The notes: generated by a model not told the origin, from the letters alone. 64,000 nucleotides of DNA from Zonotrichia leucophrys gambelii (GCF_028769735.1 NC_088170.1:58623585-58687584), one strand, 5' to 3'; shown: positions 49,635 through 63,583, counted from the first letter of the stretch. A program made the numbers and translations.

Positions 49635-52600
49635 ATTGCACAATATTAACTCTAGCTATTTTGGAAAGACAGTGGGATCGCTTCTTGGTACTTCAATTTG
49701 TCTAGATTAGGTTTGAAGGTTTACAGCAAGAAAGCTGTGTCCAGCTCAAAATGGAAACAGAACTTATTCTTAATTTTGTTGTTATGATAGTTCATCTTTA
49801 ATAAGACAGACTGGTCTTTAGGAGCCCCTAGGGGTTCTGACCAAGAAACAAGAAATCCTGGGCTAGACATTAAATAAACACTTTCTGAAAAGATGGTGTT
49901 TTCCTAAGGAGAGGGTAGGTTGTCCTTTATTACACTGTTAGAAGCTGATTTTAAAATGTGATTTGCGTAGACTTTGACACCTGTATGGACAACACCTTCT
50001 TGACTGGATAGGTCATGAAAAAGGAGAGAACCCTGTTTGTCATTAATCTCTTGTATGAGTAGGATGGAGCAAATTTCATGCATGTCTGACTGAAATCAAA
50101 GTGAAAGGGAATGGAGTTCCCTGCCTCAAATATGGACAAATTCTGATACAGGGAGATGATAAGCAGAAAAAATAAGGCACTATCTCAGAGTATGGATATA
50201 TGTCAGTCCTTCTAAGATTTCCCAAAAATAACAGTCTAATTTATAGATTTAGGAGTGGATTGTGCAGGACTAAGGTGCTCTTCAAGTAAACCAGTGTACC
50301 TCATTTTAACAAGAGATTAAACAAGACTCCAGAATCCTATGGGGTTTCTGGAGGAGCTGCTGTGAGAAGTTGGGATTGCTGAGGCAATAGTCTCATCTGT
50401 AAGGTAATGTAAGCATAACTGAATGTCTGTCAAGTGCCTCTTGTTAGTCAGAGCTTTGTACTCTTCCTCAGTACAACAGTTTGATTTGTTTATGAAGGTC
50501 TGCAATGCTTTAAGAGTCAAAGGATTGTCTTACAGGCCACAAACACAGCTCTGTAGAGTATGGTTCTGAAAATGGATCAGGTGCTTGATTTGTTGGAGGA
50601 GTTGAGTCAGGATAATTGGAATTCATAGAGATCTGGGTCCTCTGCCTTCTTTTCTGCTAAATGTGGTTAAGATAAGATGTCTGCAGAAATTATCAGCTAG
50701 AGGTTCAGAGATTCATCTGAAATAATCTCCACATGCAAAATCAGTACAATTTTGGCTTTCTCAAGCACTCTCACTTGCATTTCTCTAACACCCCTCTTCT
50801 GTCCTTTGGTGCCGAAATATCCATGGTACTGAAACATAAGAAAACTGATTTGGAGTTCAGAGTGAGATTAACATACAGATACAGAAAAAACCCAAAACCC
50901 TTATTACAGCTGTTATTCACATATACATGCTGGTCTTTTACTGGGTTAAAGTTTTTTGCCTGAAGTCTCTTCTGGTTTTGCTGGTGCTGAATTGCCAAAG
51001 ATGTAGCCTTGTTTCTAGGTGGGAAAAAATCCTGCATGATGACCTACCTAGCAGTACAAGGAAACAAAATTAATTTTAGCACTGTTTTAGGCCCTCTCAG
51101 CTTTAGCAAGAAACGTGCACTCCCAACAGATTGGACTCTAGTTTCTGGATTTTAAAGTTTTAGTTCCAATACACATTCCAGACTAGGCAGTCTCTGTGTG
51201 CTGGGTACTAAGAAGTATTCCTGGGTTCAAGTAGCTTAAATGTGCAAGCTGTCTGATAATGCCAGTGTCCATCAGGAAAGCACTTAATATTTAAATTTTG
51301 GGCCTCATGTTGAAAATTCTGTGGGAGTATTCTGATGCACAGCATAAAAGAGTCACCATAAAGTGCTACTGGCATATCACTTTTTTTCTTCAACAGACAC
51401 AAACCCAATTTCATCAGTACAAATCTAACTACAAAGATCAGATGTTTTCTTTTCAAGATAAGCGTAAATGCACTCTGATATCCTAACTTCATGTTCACAT
51501 CAGGCAAATTAATGTCTCTATCTAGGCTTTGGTAAGTAGGCAGTTTTATTAATGGTTTTATATGTAGTATTACTATAACCAGAAACACATTTATAGCCTG
51601 AAAACAAGTTACAAAAGAATCATTCTTAGCTACTCCTTATTTCATTGCCACTTAATTAAAGCTTGCAAGATGAGCAAAGAAAGTGATCCCTCACCAAAAA
51701 AATTCCTTTCCCCATATTACCTACAATGAATAGTTCTTTTAACTATTGATTAGGTTTGTTCTTAGCCTTTCTGCAGATCGTGGGTTCTGTGCAGAAATTT
51801 CTGTATTAAGATCCTAGAGTTAGGAAATAATTATTTCCTGTGCACTATTTTCTCAATATGATTAAATGTAGAACTTGTCTGACAATTAGCACAAACTGTC
51901 TCTGTTAGTATCACATTGTATAAAGATAATTATTTACAGAAGTTAATCTGTTAGGTGAATGCCAGTGGTCTTCAGCTCAACTCTAGAAGTCCTTTCCTAT
52001 TTAAGCATTAAAGATTTCCTATTTTAGATTGAAAACTAAAGCATTGATTATCACTTCCTGAAACATTTGCTTTAGGTGATTTATTGCTGGATCACTTGAG
52101 ATGCCCAATATTAAGGTACAGAAAACTGTCAAGATCCTAATTTTATTTTAAACAAAAGGTAACATCAGCCTTGGTTTTCAGAAGATGTATTTTTATTTTC
52201 AGATAGTGAAAGCATTACTTTAAATTTACTTCTGCTTGATTGTTTGCATGGTTACTATGCATATTCCCCATCCACCGCCTCCAAATTCTGATGTGTTGTT
52301 TAGTTTCTTTATAGAAGTTAGCTCTCCCTTAACACTATCCTGTGTTATATTCTAAATCTTCATGATCACTCAATCAGCCTTACTGGCTGTTCAAGACCTC
52401 TGATATGACCTTTATCTCAAGCTGACATGGGGCAGCAATCACCATTCACTTTATAGCAGCCTTGCAGCCCTGTGGATCCCCAGGATTATGTGTTACAACA
52501 TGCTTCGACAGCTGCTCCACAGGCATCAATCTGAGATATACAAATAGGTATTAACAGTGGGTAATGTCCTCACCATAAAGTGATGGAGGTATACCACACA

Positions 52601-54229
52601 ACCACTAGTTCCTTTCAACCTTGTATTTCTCAGCTTAGCTGGAACTTTTTACTAGCATACATTTTTGCTGGCATTTTTTCCCAGTCAGTTTTAAGCATTG
52701 TACCTATTTGTCTTATTTATTTGCCTGTTGATATTACTTGCCTATTATTTCTATACCTGTTATTGTTTCTTCTGCTTATTTATACTTCCATATTTTGTTG
52801 TGTCTCATTATTCCTTGGCTTCAGTGATTGCCTCTTCTGTGAAGCATGTACACCTGCAGTGAATGATTTCCTAAACAGGAATCCCAGAAGCATTCAGGGC
52901 TATTTTGTTTAGCTAGGCTTATGCTTCAAAAATATAGTGGCCTAATTTTTACTACAAGTCTCATGTTCAAATTAAATAAAACAAAGCAACCAAAGCCACA
53001 AAACAACTGGTTATGCACTTTCAAAGATCTGTTGACTAAATTTCTGGGCTCCATCTTTGGGTCCAGTGGATCAGGATATTTTGAATCCAGTTCTCTCTTC
53101 TGTCCAGTAGAAGTCACTGCCAGGAGGACCCACACAGCCCTCTGAAGAGCTTACTTACTGTAAATAATCTTTGAGAGTTCTGGTTCTGTTTTCACACTCC
53201 CCATCTTTTTCCAAGGCCTCAGGCAGAAGATTCTGTGATTAAGATAGAAACCTGAATAAATTGGGGCCATTCCTGCTCCTGCTCTGCTGGGATCCCTGCA
53301 TAGTCAGGAGGGTGCACAGCCAGGGAACGCAGCACTCCAGAGAACAAATTCTAGCTCAGCTTCCTGGGGAACACCACTTAGTGTGTGTGCTCAAATATAT
53401 GGAATTTAATCCTAAAACATTGTAAGATACCTTGCAGTGTGAGCTAACATTTGTTGGTATGTTTCATGTTGAACACAGCTGTGAGAATAAATTTGCATTT
53501 AAACTGCGGTCTCATGCTGGTCTGCTGCAAATTGGTGGGTTTGGCTGGGTTTAGTGGACAAGCCAGCAGCTCCTTGGCTGCAAGAGAAGTTGCATGTATG
53601 TGAGAAGAGCTGAATGGCTGCCCATTTAAATATAGTTGAAACAAATTACTTGTAATGGTATCATTAAACATTAAACATACTGCCATTCCAAATCTTGAGA
53701 GTTATGCCGAAGGAAGTATTTCTGGTTAATGGGGAACCCACCATTTCTAGCAGCAGTCAGCTGGCTGAGGGTTTGGCACAGGGATGCTTTAACACTCAGA
53801 GCTGTGCCACAGCAAAGCTCAGCTTGTTGACTGAACTTTTTATTTTGGGTGGTGACACCATAGCTCTGATATCTGCATACTTACGAGTATGGAGTACTTG
53901 TAAGAAGAAAAATAGGTGATAAAGACCTTTGTGTTTATCCAGCAGCTGACTATAACAGGATCTTAATCTGCTTGGTCCGCTTGTACTCCAATGTGTAAAA
54001 ATCAAAGATAATCAGATCCTCAGAAGCTTAATTTTTTATTACCAGTTACCATACATTATTGTGTGGAGTTCAGAACCAGAATTTCGAGTTAATGTGGACA
54101 GTATGTGTATCCTTGCCAGCAATGACTGAAGCTGTGGCACCGTCGATCGAAGGACTGCCTTTCCCTAAGCCTTCCAAAACTAAATTAAAAGTTTGACGAG
54201 TTTGCAGGAGCAAAATCGTGTGAAACGAG
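49635..54229. other. Intronic sequence between the LTR and the CpG island
   Basis: AT-rich unique sequence. Open frames (for example 51208-51588 - and 52580-52912 +) have low-complexity hydrophobic or mixed translations and no recognisable domain. No transposon was identified. Confidence 0.45.
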
Positions 54230-54900
54230 TTTTGCGTTTAACTCTGCTGCTCCTGACCTTTCGCTGTTGGGGCTTTCCCTGCTGGTCGCGTGAGTAGGGC
54301 CGTACGGAGCAGGACGGATGGCGGCAGCGGCGGCGGCTCCGGGAGGGGGAGCTCCGGGCCCGCCGCTCTCCCCCTCCCGGCTCGCTGCTCGCCTCCTCCC
54401 GGCCCTCCGCTCCCGGCAGCCTCCCGGCCGCTGACGGCGCCTGCGGCCCGGCGGCCCCGCCGAAGGACGGCCCGGAGCCCTGCAGGCGAAGCTGTCAGCG
54501 CGCCAGGGGAAGGCGCCGCTGGTGGGTTTTGCAGCGGCGGGCTGAATGTGAGTGAGGGTCGCTACAGATGCTGCCTTGCTTTGTCGCTGCTGTGCTCGAG
54601 CGGCGTGAGAAAGCCGGTGCAGGAGCCGCACGAGGTTGTAGGACGCAGCTGTTGCTGGAGAAAAACACGCACGGCGTTACATCCCTGCGCGGTGCGGAGG
54701 GAGGTGACCCGTGTGGCGGGGCTGCCTCAGCACCTGCGCTGTCCGGAGCAGCCGAGGCGGTGCAGGGTGCGGGGATGGCATCGAGCCCCCGCCCCGCGCC
54801 GGGAGCGGCTCCGCGCTGAGCCCGGTGCAGCCGCCCGAGCGCAGCCCTGGCCTGCGGGACTGAGGCTGCCAATGCTTCTGGTGCACCGCAGGGCTCCTAA
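54230..54900. promoter_or_regulatory. CpG-island promoter, probable alternative first exon
   Basis: There is an abrupt rise in G+C and CpG in otherwise AT-rich DNA. It is densest at 54290-54530 (GGCGGCAGCGGCGGCGGC and many CCGGC/CGCC motifs) and continues with scattered CpG to about 54890. Unlike the LTR's GC-rich part, it is not enclosed by transposon ends. On the + strand, donor-like sites follow at 54548 (GTGAGT) and 54926 (GTAAGT), suggesting a first exon in the ATXN7L1 direction. The minus strand is also open for 148 codons (54185-54631), as expected of a stop-poor island, so the direction is not proven. Likely uses: an internal start for a shorter ATXN7L1 mRNA lacking the exon at 26739, or a non-coding RNA. 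Confidence 0.7.
54318..54434 (+). other. Short open frame in the CpG island (38 codons)
   Basis: ATG GCG GCA GCG opens a frame for an Ala/Pro/Arg-rich peptide starting MAAAAAAPGGGAPGPP and stopping at TGA 54432-54434. If transcription starts upstream this would be an upstream ORF in a leader exon. The composition is what CpG-island sequence gives by chance, so coding status is doubtful. Confidence 0.2.
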
Positions 54901-54943
54901 ACCTGGCCTCATGGCTCACAGTAATGTAAGTGAGCAAAACAAG

Positions 54944-54970
54944 TATATATATATATATATATATATATAT
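54944..54970. repeat. TA microsatellite
   Basis: About 13 TA units, 17 bp after the donor-like GTAAGT at 54926. Confidence 0.97.
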
Positions 54971-57900
54971 GTGAAAGAGAGGAGAGAATAGCAATTCATT
55001 GCTTTAGCAAAAGAAGGATAAAATATATTTAATTATGAGTATTTTAGACTCAGAACAGGAAGTGCCAATACTGAAACTTCATGCATAACCAGAACTTTGA
55101 CCCTTGGTTATCTGTGCTGTGATTATTTTTACTTTTTTTCCCAACTATATCAGCATGCTGTTGTGCAGATATGATAGCTCGTGTTGCTTACAGTCTTGGA
55201 ATCTAATACAGTCTGTGATTTTTATTTTTATCTGCACAAATCTACACAAATTATTGCAAAGATTTTTAGCTTGAGAGCAGACACTAAGCTCTTTTTGCTG
55301 CAGCCTCAGAAAGATTAAAGAGAAATGAATGCAGGCAACTAGAAACTCAGCAAGACCTATATTTTCAAGAAGTCACCTTGATTTTTCCCTTAAAATATGT
55401 GTTTGTATGTTCTGTGTTTTGTTGTGCCATTTTTGGTTATATATGGCAATGTGGTTAAAAAATAATTCAAAGTGTGATTACAGTGGTAATGGTAGTATAT
55501 TATAAATATATGGAGAAGTTTTTTTAAATTTGGTTAATAACATGACAGTGGTACCAAAGTAGCTTAAACAAAATATGCCAGTGGGGAACTGCTGACTCTT
55601 GAATTGACAGCTGTCAACTTTTTTATGCTATGCTTTATATGTATTCTATAGAGCTTTTTAAATGAAGAACAAGGCAGTTGCTGAGTGTTTGCTTTTGGAA
55701 GCCTCAATATGGCTCTAGATGTCTAAGCTCAATTTAAATTAAATTTTATTTAAAACTTTCATGATACTGAAATTTTCTTTAAATATATATGATTTCTCTC
55801 AGTGTGCAGTTCTTGGAAAAAGAGGGATTATCTGCAAGCTTTAAGGGCTAAATAGTATCAGGTTTAATGTTGGCGTTACCGCTTTACCTCTGCTATGCTG
55901 TGGTATGAATTACAGCTGGATTACTTGCTGTGTGCATGGATTACCTTCTCCCTCTATTTGTTCTAATGAACTTAAAAGGAGAAAAGGGAGAAAAACAGAA
56001 AGTTCTATATCTCTGTTACATTTTTCTAAATGGTTATGAATCTAAGTGACACTAGAAAACTTCATTAGACTTTTCAGGGAAAAAACAAAACCTACTTGTT
56101 TACTTGAAACCAGTGTTACCTGATAGAGGTGTCTGTCTAAGTCTGTAAAATACTATGGCTGTTAAATGAGCTCTGATTTCTGTAACGTGAGAAATGTCCC
56201 GAGGTATCTAACCAATGTTGCTTTATATTTAATTAAAATACAAAACCAGCATAGAATGATTTGTTTAAAACTCACTATGTACCAGATTTTGACAGATGAT
56301 TTTAAAGAGGAAGACAGAAGTCCTTCAAAAGTAGTCCATGTAACTCTGATGTTGAATAATTTTACAGTTAGCCAGAAAGGGGTGGGAGAGTAAGTAATAA
56401 TTGCAACTCCTAAAGTGGCATGAAATTACTATAAAGAGAGAGGTCCCTGACAAAGGATGAATCAAGACTGCTTGTGAAAGAGGGCTCAGCAGGCCTTTTC
56501 AAGTATATTGACTCTATGAGGCTACATCTGGAGACAACAATACACACTGTACTTGCAGGGCAAGAGCACTCTATTCTAGGAAGCAAATGCTAAAAGACTC
56601 AAGGTTGTGTTATACAATGTGCCTGGTATCCATCCATACACTGTAATTCAACCATGGATTAATACCAGATTGAAGCCAGAGGTGTGCCAGGAATGTTTTG
56701 AAAGGGAAGAGGAGCAGAAAAAGAAATTGCATCTCTTTTTGATGCATGGTACGACCACAGCTGTAACATACAATGCCTGATACAGCTGCCACACTTTGCT
56801 CTGGGGCCTTCTGGCCATAAAAGTTCACTGTCCTTTTGTAAGTGTCACCTCTGATGTTCTCTTTCTGAAAGTGTTTCATAGTCTGTTGCTAATCAAATTC
56901 TTGGCTAGAATTGATATCTTGGAGTGGGAGGAGCAGTAGGGGAGCAGAAAGTTTATGTAAGTGTGGTTCACATGTATGTGCTTGACAGATATGCAGCCTA
57001 TTAGCTGGAGGTTACAAGCTGACTTTTACTGTGGCAGCGGCCCCAGATACTTTGGTATCTTTCCATACTTTGAGCAGGGCAGTGAGGTTTTTCAGTGAAT
57101 GAGTGAATTAGTGCAGTGGTTTTGTTTTTATGGTCTTCCCTAGTTTGATGAGGCTAAGAGGCAGAGGGAAGTGTTGACCTAATCTTGTTACAGTACCTAA
57201 ACAAGAGGTATAGACTTCTAAACTTTCTCTTGATGTGATTGTTGAATGTTTAACAGTCTTTTGTTCCCAGTTGTTTACAGTAATTGAGTCTTTTCCCTTG
57301 TAGTGCTTGTGCTGCTGTCCTCATTAGTGTGTATTCCAAGATAAATACCATACACGAGACTTGCAAATACTGCGCTGCAGATCTGTTCTCTGGTTTTGTT
57401 TGCTGAATGTTACACCTTCCAAAATATTTTAGTCCCTAATACTGAGAATAGACCTCATGTCCTTAGGCAAAACAGCAAAGACAGACAGCAGACCTTTGGT
57501 AACTGCCACTGCTATCACTTTTTATGCAGTAGGCATTTAGGGATCTGAAATGTAAGGAGAAATAAGAACAAATAAAACTGCCAGAGTTCTCTCATAAGTA
57601 ATATCTATCATAGTGAATGTGCTTTTGAACTGTTTTTTTTCTTGAATTACTTTTTTTCAGAACTTAAGCAACTTAGAAAGTCAAGGAATTGGGACTAGGG
57701 AGGAGGAAAGGAAGGGGGATAATAAAATTGGAGATTTAGGACCTGCAGATTTCCTCAAGTGTTACAATGATCTTCTGATGGGATAGATAACCCTCTTCTT
57801 CTATCTCATCCTGCACTCAGTGAACCTCTGTTTCTTGCTATTTGAAACTACTTGAGAGCAGTTCAGTGTAAATAAAGCTTTTTCTCTCAGTACTTAGATA

Positions 57901-60900
57901 CAGTAGGCAAATCCCAGGGATGATAGCTCAGGCATGGTTAGTTTTAGTTTTTTCACTTGTTAGCCATTGCTGGTTAAATCTGCTGTACTGTCTAGCTAAC
58001 AATTGTCAGACTCAGCAAAAAGCTTTAGAAAAGACTTGCTCTGTGATCCATTTGCCAAATACAGAGTTTAGTTCCTCCTCTGTAATCAAGCTGGAGTCAG
58101 TTGATTATAGCTGAGATTTATCATGCCAGTATCCTGCTTGTTGTCCTTTCCCTGTCTCTTTGGTGAAGTGACTCCCATGGCTGGAAAAAAACAAATTGAA
58201 TCTCAAATTCTTCCAACTTAGAAGTATCTTTTATTATCTCTAAACAGTAGGATTTCTTTCAACTATAGAACATGAATTTGATGAGAAGGGACAACTTCCA
58301 GAAGATCATAGTCTCTTCTGGAGTTTGCTGTCTCCTGACAGATGGAGAAAGGTTTCAGTCCTTGAGCAAGAACACAGATAGTCTGATTCAGAGGAAGCAA
58401 TTGGTAGGTAAGAAATGTCATGTTGGATTTTTTCCATTTCCTTCCCTTTTTTAAATCTACCTTTGTATTTCACTGTCAATTACATTTTTGGCATTGTGGC
58501 CAGGAAAACAGCTTCAAGCTGGATTGATATTGCTATGGCTGTGTTTTTCTTGAAGTTAGAAAAGTACTTGTTTTAATTTTCCCCTCATTTAGAATATCTG
58601 GTTTAAGTTACTTAAGTTTAAATGGTAATCTCAAGGGATGTCACAGCTCAGTCCCTCTGCACAGAGGCCACCCCAGCTGTGTTTGAGGTGCCTGCTGTTT
58701 GCCATGCTGGCTGGTGCCTGGCTCCTGCTTTGTCGCCAGTCTCTGGTGCTTGTCTGCACCCAGCTCCTGCCGGAGGCCGCAGCCCTGACACAGAGTGCAG
58801 GAATGCACACAGCCAGCTCGGGCCTGACGCTGGGCCTGAGTTCACAAAGCTTCTTGGGACCCAGAGCATGGGGGTAACACTGCCAGGCAGTGCCTTTGTC
58901 TGAAGTCTTTGCCATTTTCCCCAGTGCTCTTGCCTTTGGAATGCTAGACAGAAGCAACCCAAGTGACTCACTTTAGATTGAAAAAAGGACTTCACTGTTA
59001 TGCTGAAAAAAAGATGCTGTGTAATTTTTAAACCCGCAGTGTCCCTAGAAGTGTAGGGACATTTGCACAGAGCTGCACCTCTGCTAATGAGCCCAGCTGG
59101 AGCTGATTTGTTTCTGCATCTCTGGTACAGATAATCTGACCATGGATAATTGAGTGTTGACTCTATAAATAACCCACTTTGAAATCCTTGTCTTAAAATT
59201 GTTTTCTCTTCTTCCTGTTAGCTTCCAGGCTTACTCTCTGTAGTCATTTCTTGGCTGACCAAGGGTTACTCTCATGTCTTGGCAAACGTGTCCTATTCAT
59301 ATCTTCCCACCTGAAGTGAAATGTTACACCAAGCATGGTGAAACCAGGTTCTAACACTATAAAAAACCAGCTAAGTCCTAGTAGGAAGTAATCATCCTAA
59401 TGTTTTACATATGCTCCAATTGACTCTTGGGGTTTAAACCAAAAATGACTGACACACATGAAACATTTGATACCTTGGAAAGATACTTATTGCATGCTTC
59501 TTCTCAGAGATATCCTTTTACATATATAATAGTTAAATGTCTTCAGGTAAAACTGGTTCATTTGTATGGACTTGCTTCAAATCATCTTTGTTTGTTTGCT
59601 TCCTGTCCATGTTAAAATTCACAAGAATTTTCTGAGTTATGCCTTGCTTTAATAAGATTGTTTTTCTATTAGCTCATAGAAAGTAATTAGAATGCATCAT
59701 AGGAAAAATATCCTGTGTCTTCAGCTGGTGAGCACCTACAATTTTTTTTCCAAAAGTTTTTCTAAAATATGGTACATATGTGCTTCTGAGCAGGTCCATG
59801 GAAAGTTAGAGCCATCCACACTGGGTGACAGTTTATTCAGAGCATTGGAAGTGGGAGAAGGGAAAACAGAATTGCACAACTGTGCTGTCACAGCAGTTCA
59901 TGCACCTTGGTAAATAGTTGCACTGGAAATCACCTGTCTCTTCTCCCTGTGTCATTCCTGCCACATTGTTCTAAAATAGAGGCAACATCAGGGGGTGAAT
60001 AAACTTGGAATGCTTTAAATTGAGATCTGCACTCTAATAGCTGTTTGGCCTTGGAAAATGCCTTTCTTCACACAGCACCTGAAACACTGACCATGCTTCA
60101 ACAAACTTTGGAAAACTTAACTTGAAAAAAACTGAGCAAATACCTATCTGAGAAAAAAAATCTTATTTATATGTATATATAGATATAGCAGACATTTAAT
60201 ATTGTAGACATGAAAGACTCTCATCATAAGCAATGAAGGGAAATTTATTAAATTATGAATGGAGAAATAGTTTATCTAAAATAAGTAATTTGTAGTATGA
60301 AAAGTTCATTGCAGTGATGAATGGTCAAGGGGTGCATGAAGAGACAGAACATGAAGTAGTTGTCACTTGGACTCTCAGAGGTTAATTTGCATTTATTTCA
60401 TTCATGTGCAGTTAGTCTGAGTTTCTTTAGTTTGCACAGTTAGAAGTCATAAATGATGCAAGTTAAAGTGAAAACCAACTTCAGAATTAAGAAGCTGTAT
60501 GTAAATACAGAACTAAAGAATTTTTTAAAGGGAGAGGAACAGAATAAAAATGCCCTATAAACCCACTTTTTTATTTGGGTATGTTGTCTCTTGAGTTTTT
60601 TTCAGTAGAAGGTTAAGAGTTTGGTTTCTTGTTTGTAAAAGCCATTGTATGTAATGAGGGAAACGTGAACAAGTGACCTCTTCAGGAATTGTTTTTCCAC
60701 ATTCATTTTGGAGGCTGTGTATTAAGGGGTAATCACTTGTGGTTATTCATGCAGCATTCTAAATAATAGATTTTCTTACCTCTGGCAAATAACGTGCTTG
60801 AAAGATGAGTGAACTGATTTATCTAAAATGTCTGGAATGAGGAAATACTCTGAACTGACAGTTGTGCTGCTTTTGTAGCAGGTTTTGATAAAACCAATTG

Positions 60901-62934
60901 AAACTTAAATGTAGGCTCATTCAATTTTTAAAAACAAAACAAGTGTCCCTAGCTCTGTGTGGTTACCTGGATTTTGAAATTATGTCAGAATATTCCAAGG
61001 GAATTCATTTGATGCCTTGGAATACCCATGAGGAGTGGCAACCACGGAGAACCAAGTAAAAACAAATCATATGTAGATTTTAGCTTGTATTTCCTATAAT
61101 ATTATAATTATTGCAATAATGCTACTAGTAAAAAAAATAATAGCAATAAGACTTATGTGATTGTATCTATTTTCTGTTTTGTCCGAGAATTTTTAGTTCT
61201 TTGCTGGTTTGGTTCAAAAATCCAAAGTTTCATCAGTCTTTTGAAAATCAGCAAGTGTAAGGAGACAGCTTAAATAATGTGGCCCGGAGAACAATATTCC
61301 ATGTGGCAGCAGCACATTTGCAGCTTGTACTGACAGCTGGCACATGTCTACCTGCAGACCAAACAGAGCTCATCCCTTGGGGAGAGGGACAAAGGCTGTG
61401 GGTACAGGATGAAATGATGAGGCTGCCGGGGGATAGAGAAGCTCAGGGTAACAGAGATGGAGCAATTTACCATGAATTTATAGAAAAAATTTACTGTGAA
61501 TTTATAGAAAATAAAAATTCCATTTTTTCTGTGCTTAAAAAACAACTTGTTAAGGAACACATTGATTCACCAGGTGCTGGGTTTGGATCCCAAGTAACAG
61601 AAAAAGCCAGAAGGTTTAAACAGCAGCTTATATGCAAGTCCTGCAAAGATGTTATTTTGGGCACATTTCAGTGAAGTTACTATTTCTCTAGAAGTTATTT
61701 GTATGGAGTGATAAAATGAGATAATAGTAGGAGATCTTGATATTGAATAAAATCCGGTACCATGTTTTTCACAGAGCCAGGTGAAGAGTATGTCACCTAA
61801 AAATGATACTCTTCTTTTCTCAGAATCATAATAGAGCATTGTTTTTTTTCCAAGCCACCTCAGTAGTCCCATCTCACTCTGCGATGGCTTGTCTTTTCTT
61901 AACAGTAAAAAGGAATGACATTATTTATTTTTGGATTAAGTAAAACATTAAAGAAACATTAAACATTTCTGGTTTATGATAGATGAGGGGAAACATTTAA
62001 TTGGTTCTTAAAGCAACTATGTACATAAATTACTTTATTTTGTTATTGTTATGTAAATATAGTTAAGGAAATAAGTAAAGAGGGGAATAGAGATACAGTG
62101 AAATATTTTACCTCATAAGTATAAATGAATAAAAATATGTGTCATTAGATGACCTTGAATGTGAAAGATCTGCCTGAGGGAACAGGTCTATTACATGGTA
62201 CAAAGAATGAGAAAATGACAATACTAAATTTTCCTCTATTTTGCAACAATTTGGAGTTTCATTATTTAAGCCGGGTGTTTGAATAAATGAATAGATGATT
62301 TGTTTATAAATTTGTACATTTAGCCAAATAAAATATTTCTCTTCACATACAAAATCACCCACAAAATTCTGATTTGTTGGCACTATTTACCTTTGACAGT
62401 ACTGTGGCTTGATTGCTAGAAATATTTCAGCATTTCACCTGATACGTCTCTTCTAAGTTTAGGGCTGACAATGCATTTCCATCCTCCGAGTACAAAAATA
62501 GTGGGAATGTGGGTCAGCAGGTAGTAAGATACCAGTGCAAAAGGCTGGTGAGGGCTGTCCTTGTGGTGCTGGACACAAGGTTTGAGGTGGTATTTAGCTC
62601 AAACTCTCATTTCATGTTGGACTTAACTGTGCATCTCCGCCAGCAGAATGTGAAATTTCTGTGCATAAGCTTTCCTTGCTTTTCTTTGGTAGGCTGTCAC
62701 TCACAAAAGTGTGTACCCAAGATTCACTTGCTCTGATACTTCTTTTTTGCCTGGGGATTTTTGGCCTTGCTGAGCTGAGAAATATAGAGATAAAAATTGT
62801 CATTTTTTCTGCAGTAGCAATGTGTCAGGTGGCAAATGCTGGTTACACGTGTAGAATTGTGTCATTACAGGAATGATGAATTCCTACTTAAGTCTTCAAT
62901 TCCTTTTTAATCAAGTTAATACTCTAAATCATTA
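54971..62934. other. Intronic sequence downstream of the CpG island, nothing firmly recognised
   Basis: Mostly AT-rich. A more GC-rich patch at 58630-58900 is open on both strands but shows no known domain. A 131-codon frame (61279-61674, +) contains a 24-bp tandem duplication and no recognisable motif. Confidence 0.4.
61464..61511. repeat. 24-bp tandem duplication
   Basis: Two adjacent 24-bp copies of the type AATTTACCATGAATTTATAG + AAAA differ at two bases. They keep the frame of the surrounding open reading frame because 24 is a multiple of three. Confidence 0.9.
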
Positions 62935-63002
62935 ATATCCCCTTTTATAGCTGTAGAAACAGACCTTGGCACTACAGTTAAATCTAGGTCTTCTGCTCAA
63001 TG
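62935..63002 (-). mobile_element. Possible MIR-like SINE fragment
   Basis: ATATCCCCTTTTATAGCTGT, then AGAAACAG, and then AAATCTAGGTCTTCTG weakly follow the complement of the MIR core. It is short and strongly diverged. Confidence 0.35.
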
Positions 63003-63583
63003 ATGTGAAGACTGACATTGTCACCAGGGCAGGGGTATTCACACTTCTGATGTTTTCCTGTCTGTCTGATACTTCAGTGATACCTTGGAGCTTCATATTT
63101 CTACCTCAGAATCCTTATGAAAGAAGTAGGCAAGTACCCAGAAGCTTCAGTTTATGTTTAGGATAATTAATTGCACTCTTTGAAGCATTTTTTGGAGTTC
63201 CATTTCACCCTTCTTTCTTTTCATGCTTTTTACTTATGAGGAATAATAGTGTTCTGGGAAGTGCTGTGTATGGCTCTTTATGGAAATATTGCCATTTTTT
63301 AGATATTTGGCCACATAAATGTAAAGTAGTGATAGTCTAGAGATTATTTCTCATGTGTTTTATAATTATCCTGAGAAATGCCAGGTTACTTCATAAATAA
63401 AAGAATTTTCAGGAAAACATCAAGTTCATCCTACTGTGTTGTACACAAACACTCTCTTTCTTTCCTGGCTCAAGGAAGTAAAAATTCAGTGTCCTCTTCT
63501 AAATATACACTTGTGGGTTTTGCTGCTTTCAATTTTGCACTTTGGTTCCTTTCTGCAGTTACTTGAGTTGTATCAACAATTAT

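Noticed and set aside
54185..54994. Several long frames on both strands of the CpG island (up to 233 codons).
   Set aside because: Frames are open on both strands at the same place, contain Ala/Pro/Arg/Gly runs, and one runs through the TA microsatellite as an Ile-Tyr repeat.
58622..58957. GC-richer patch with overlapping frames on both strands, considered as an exon.
   Set aside because: No splice-site pair in phase, no recognisable domain, and both strands are equally open.
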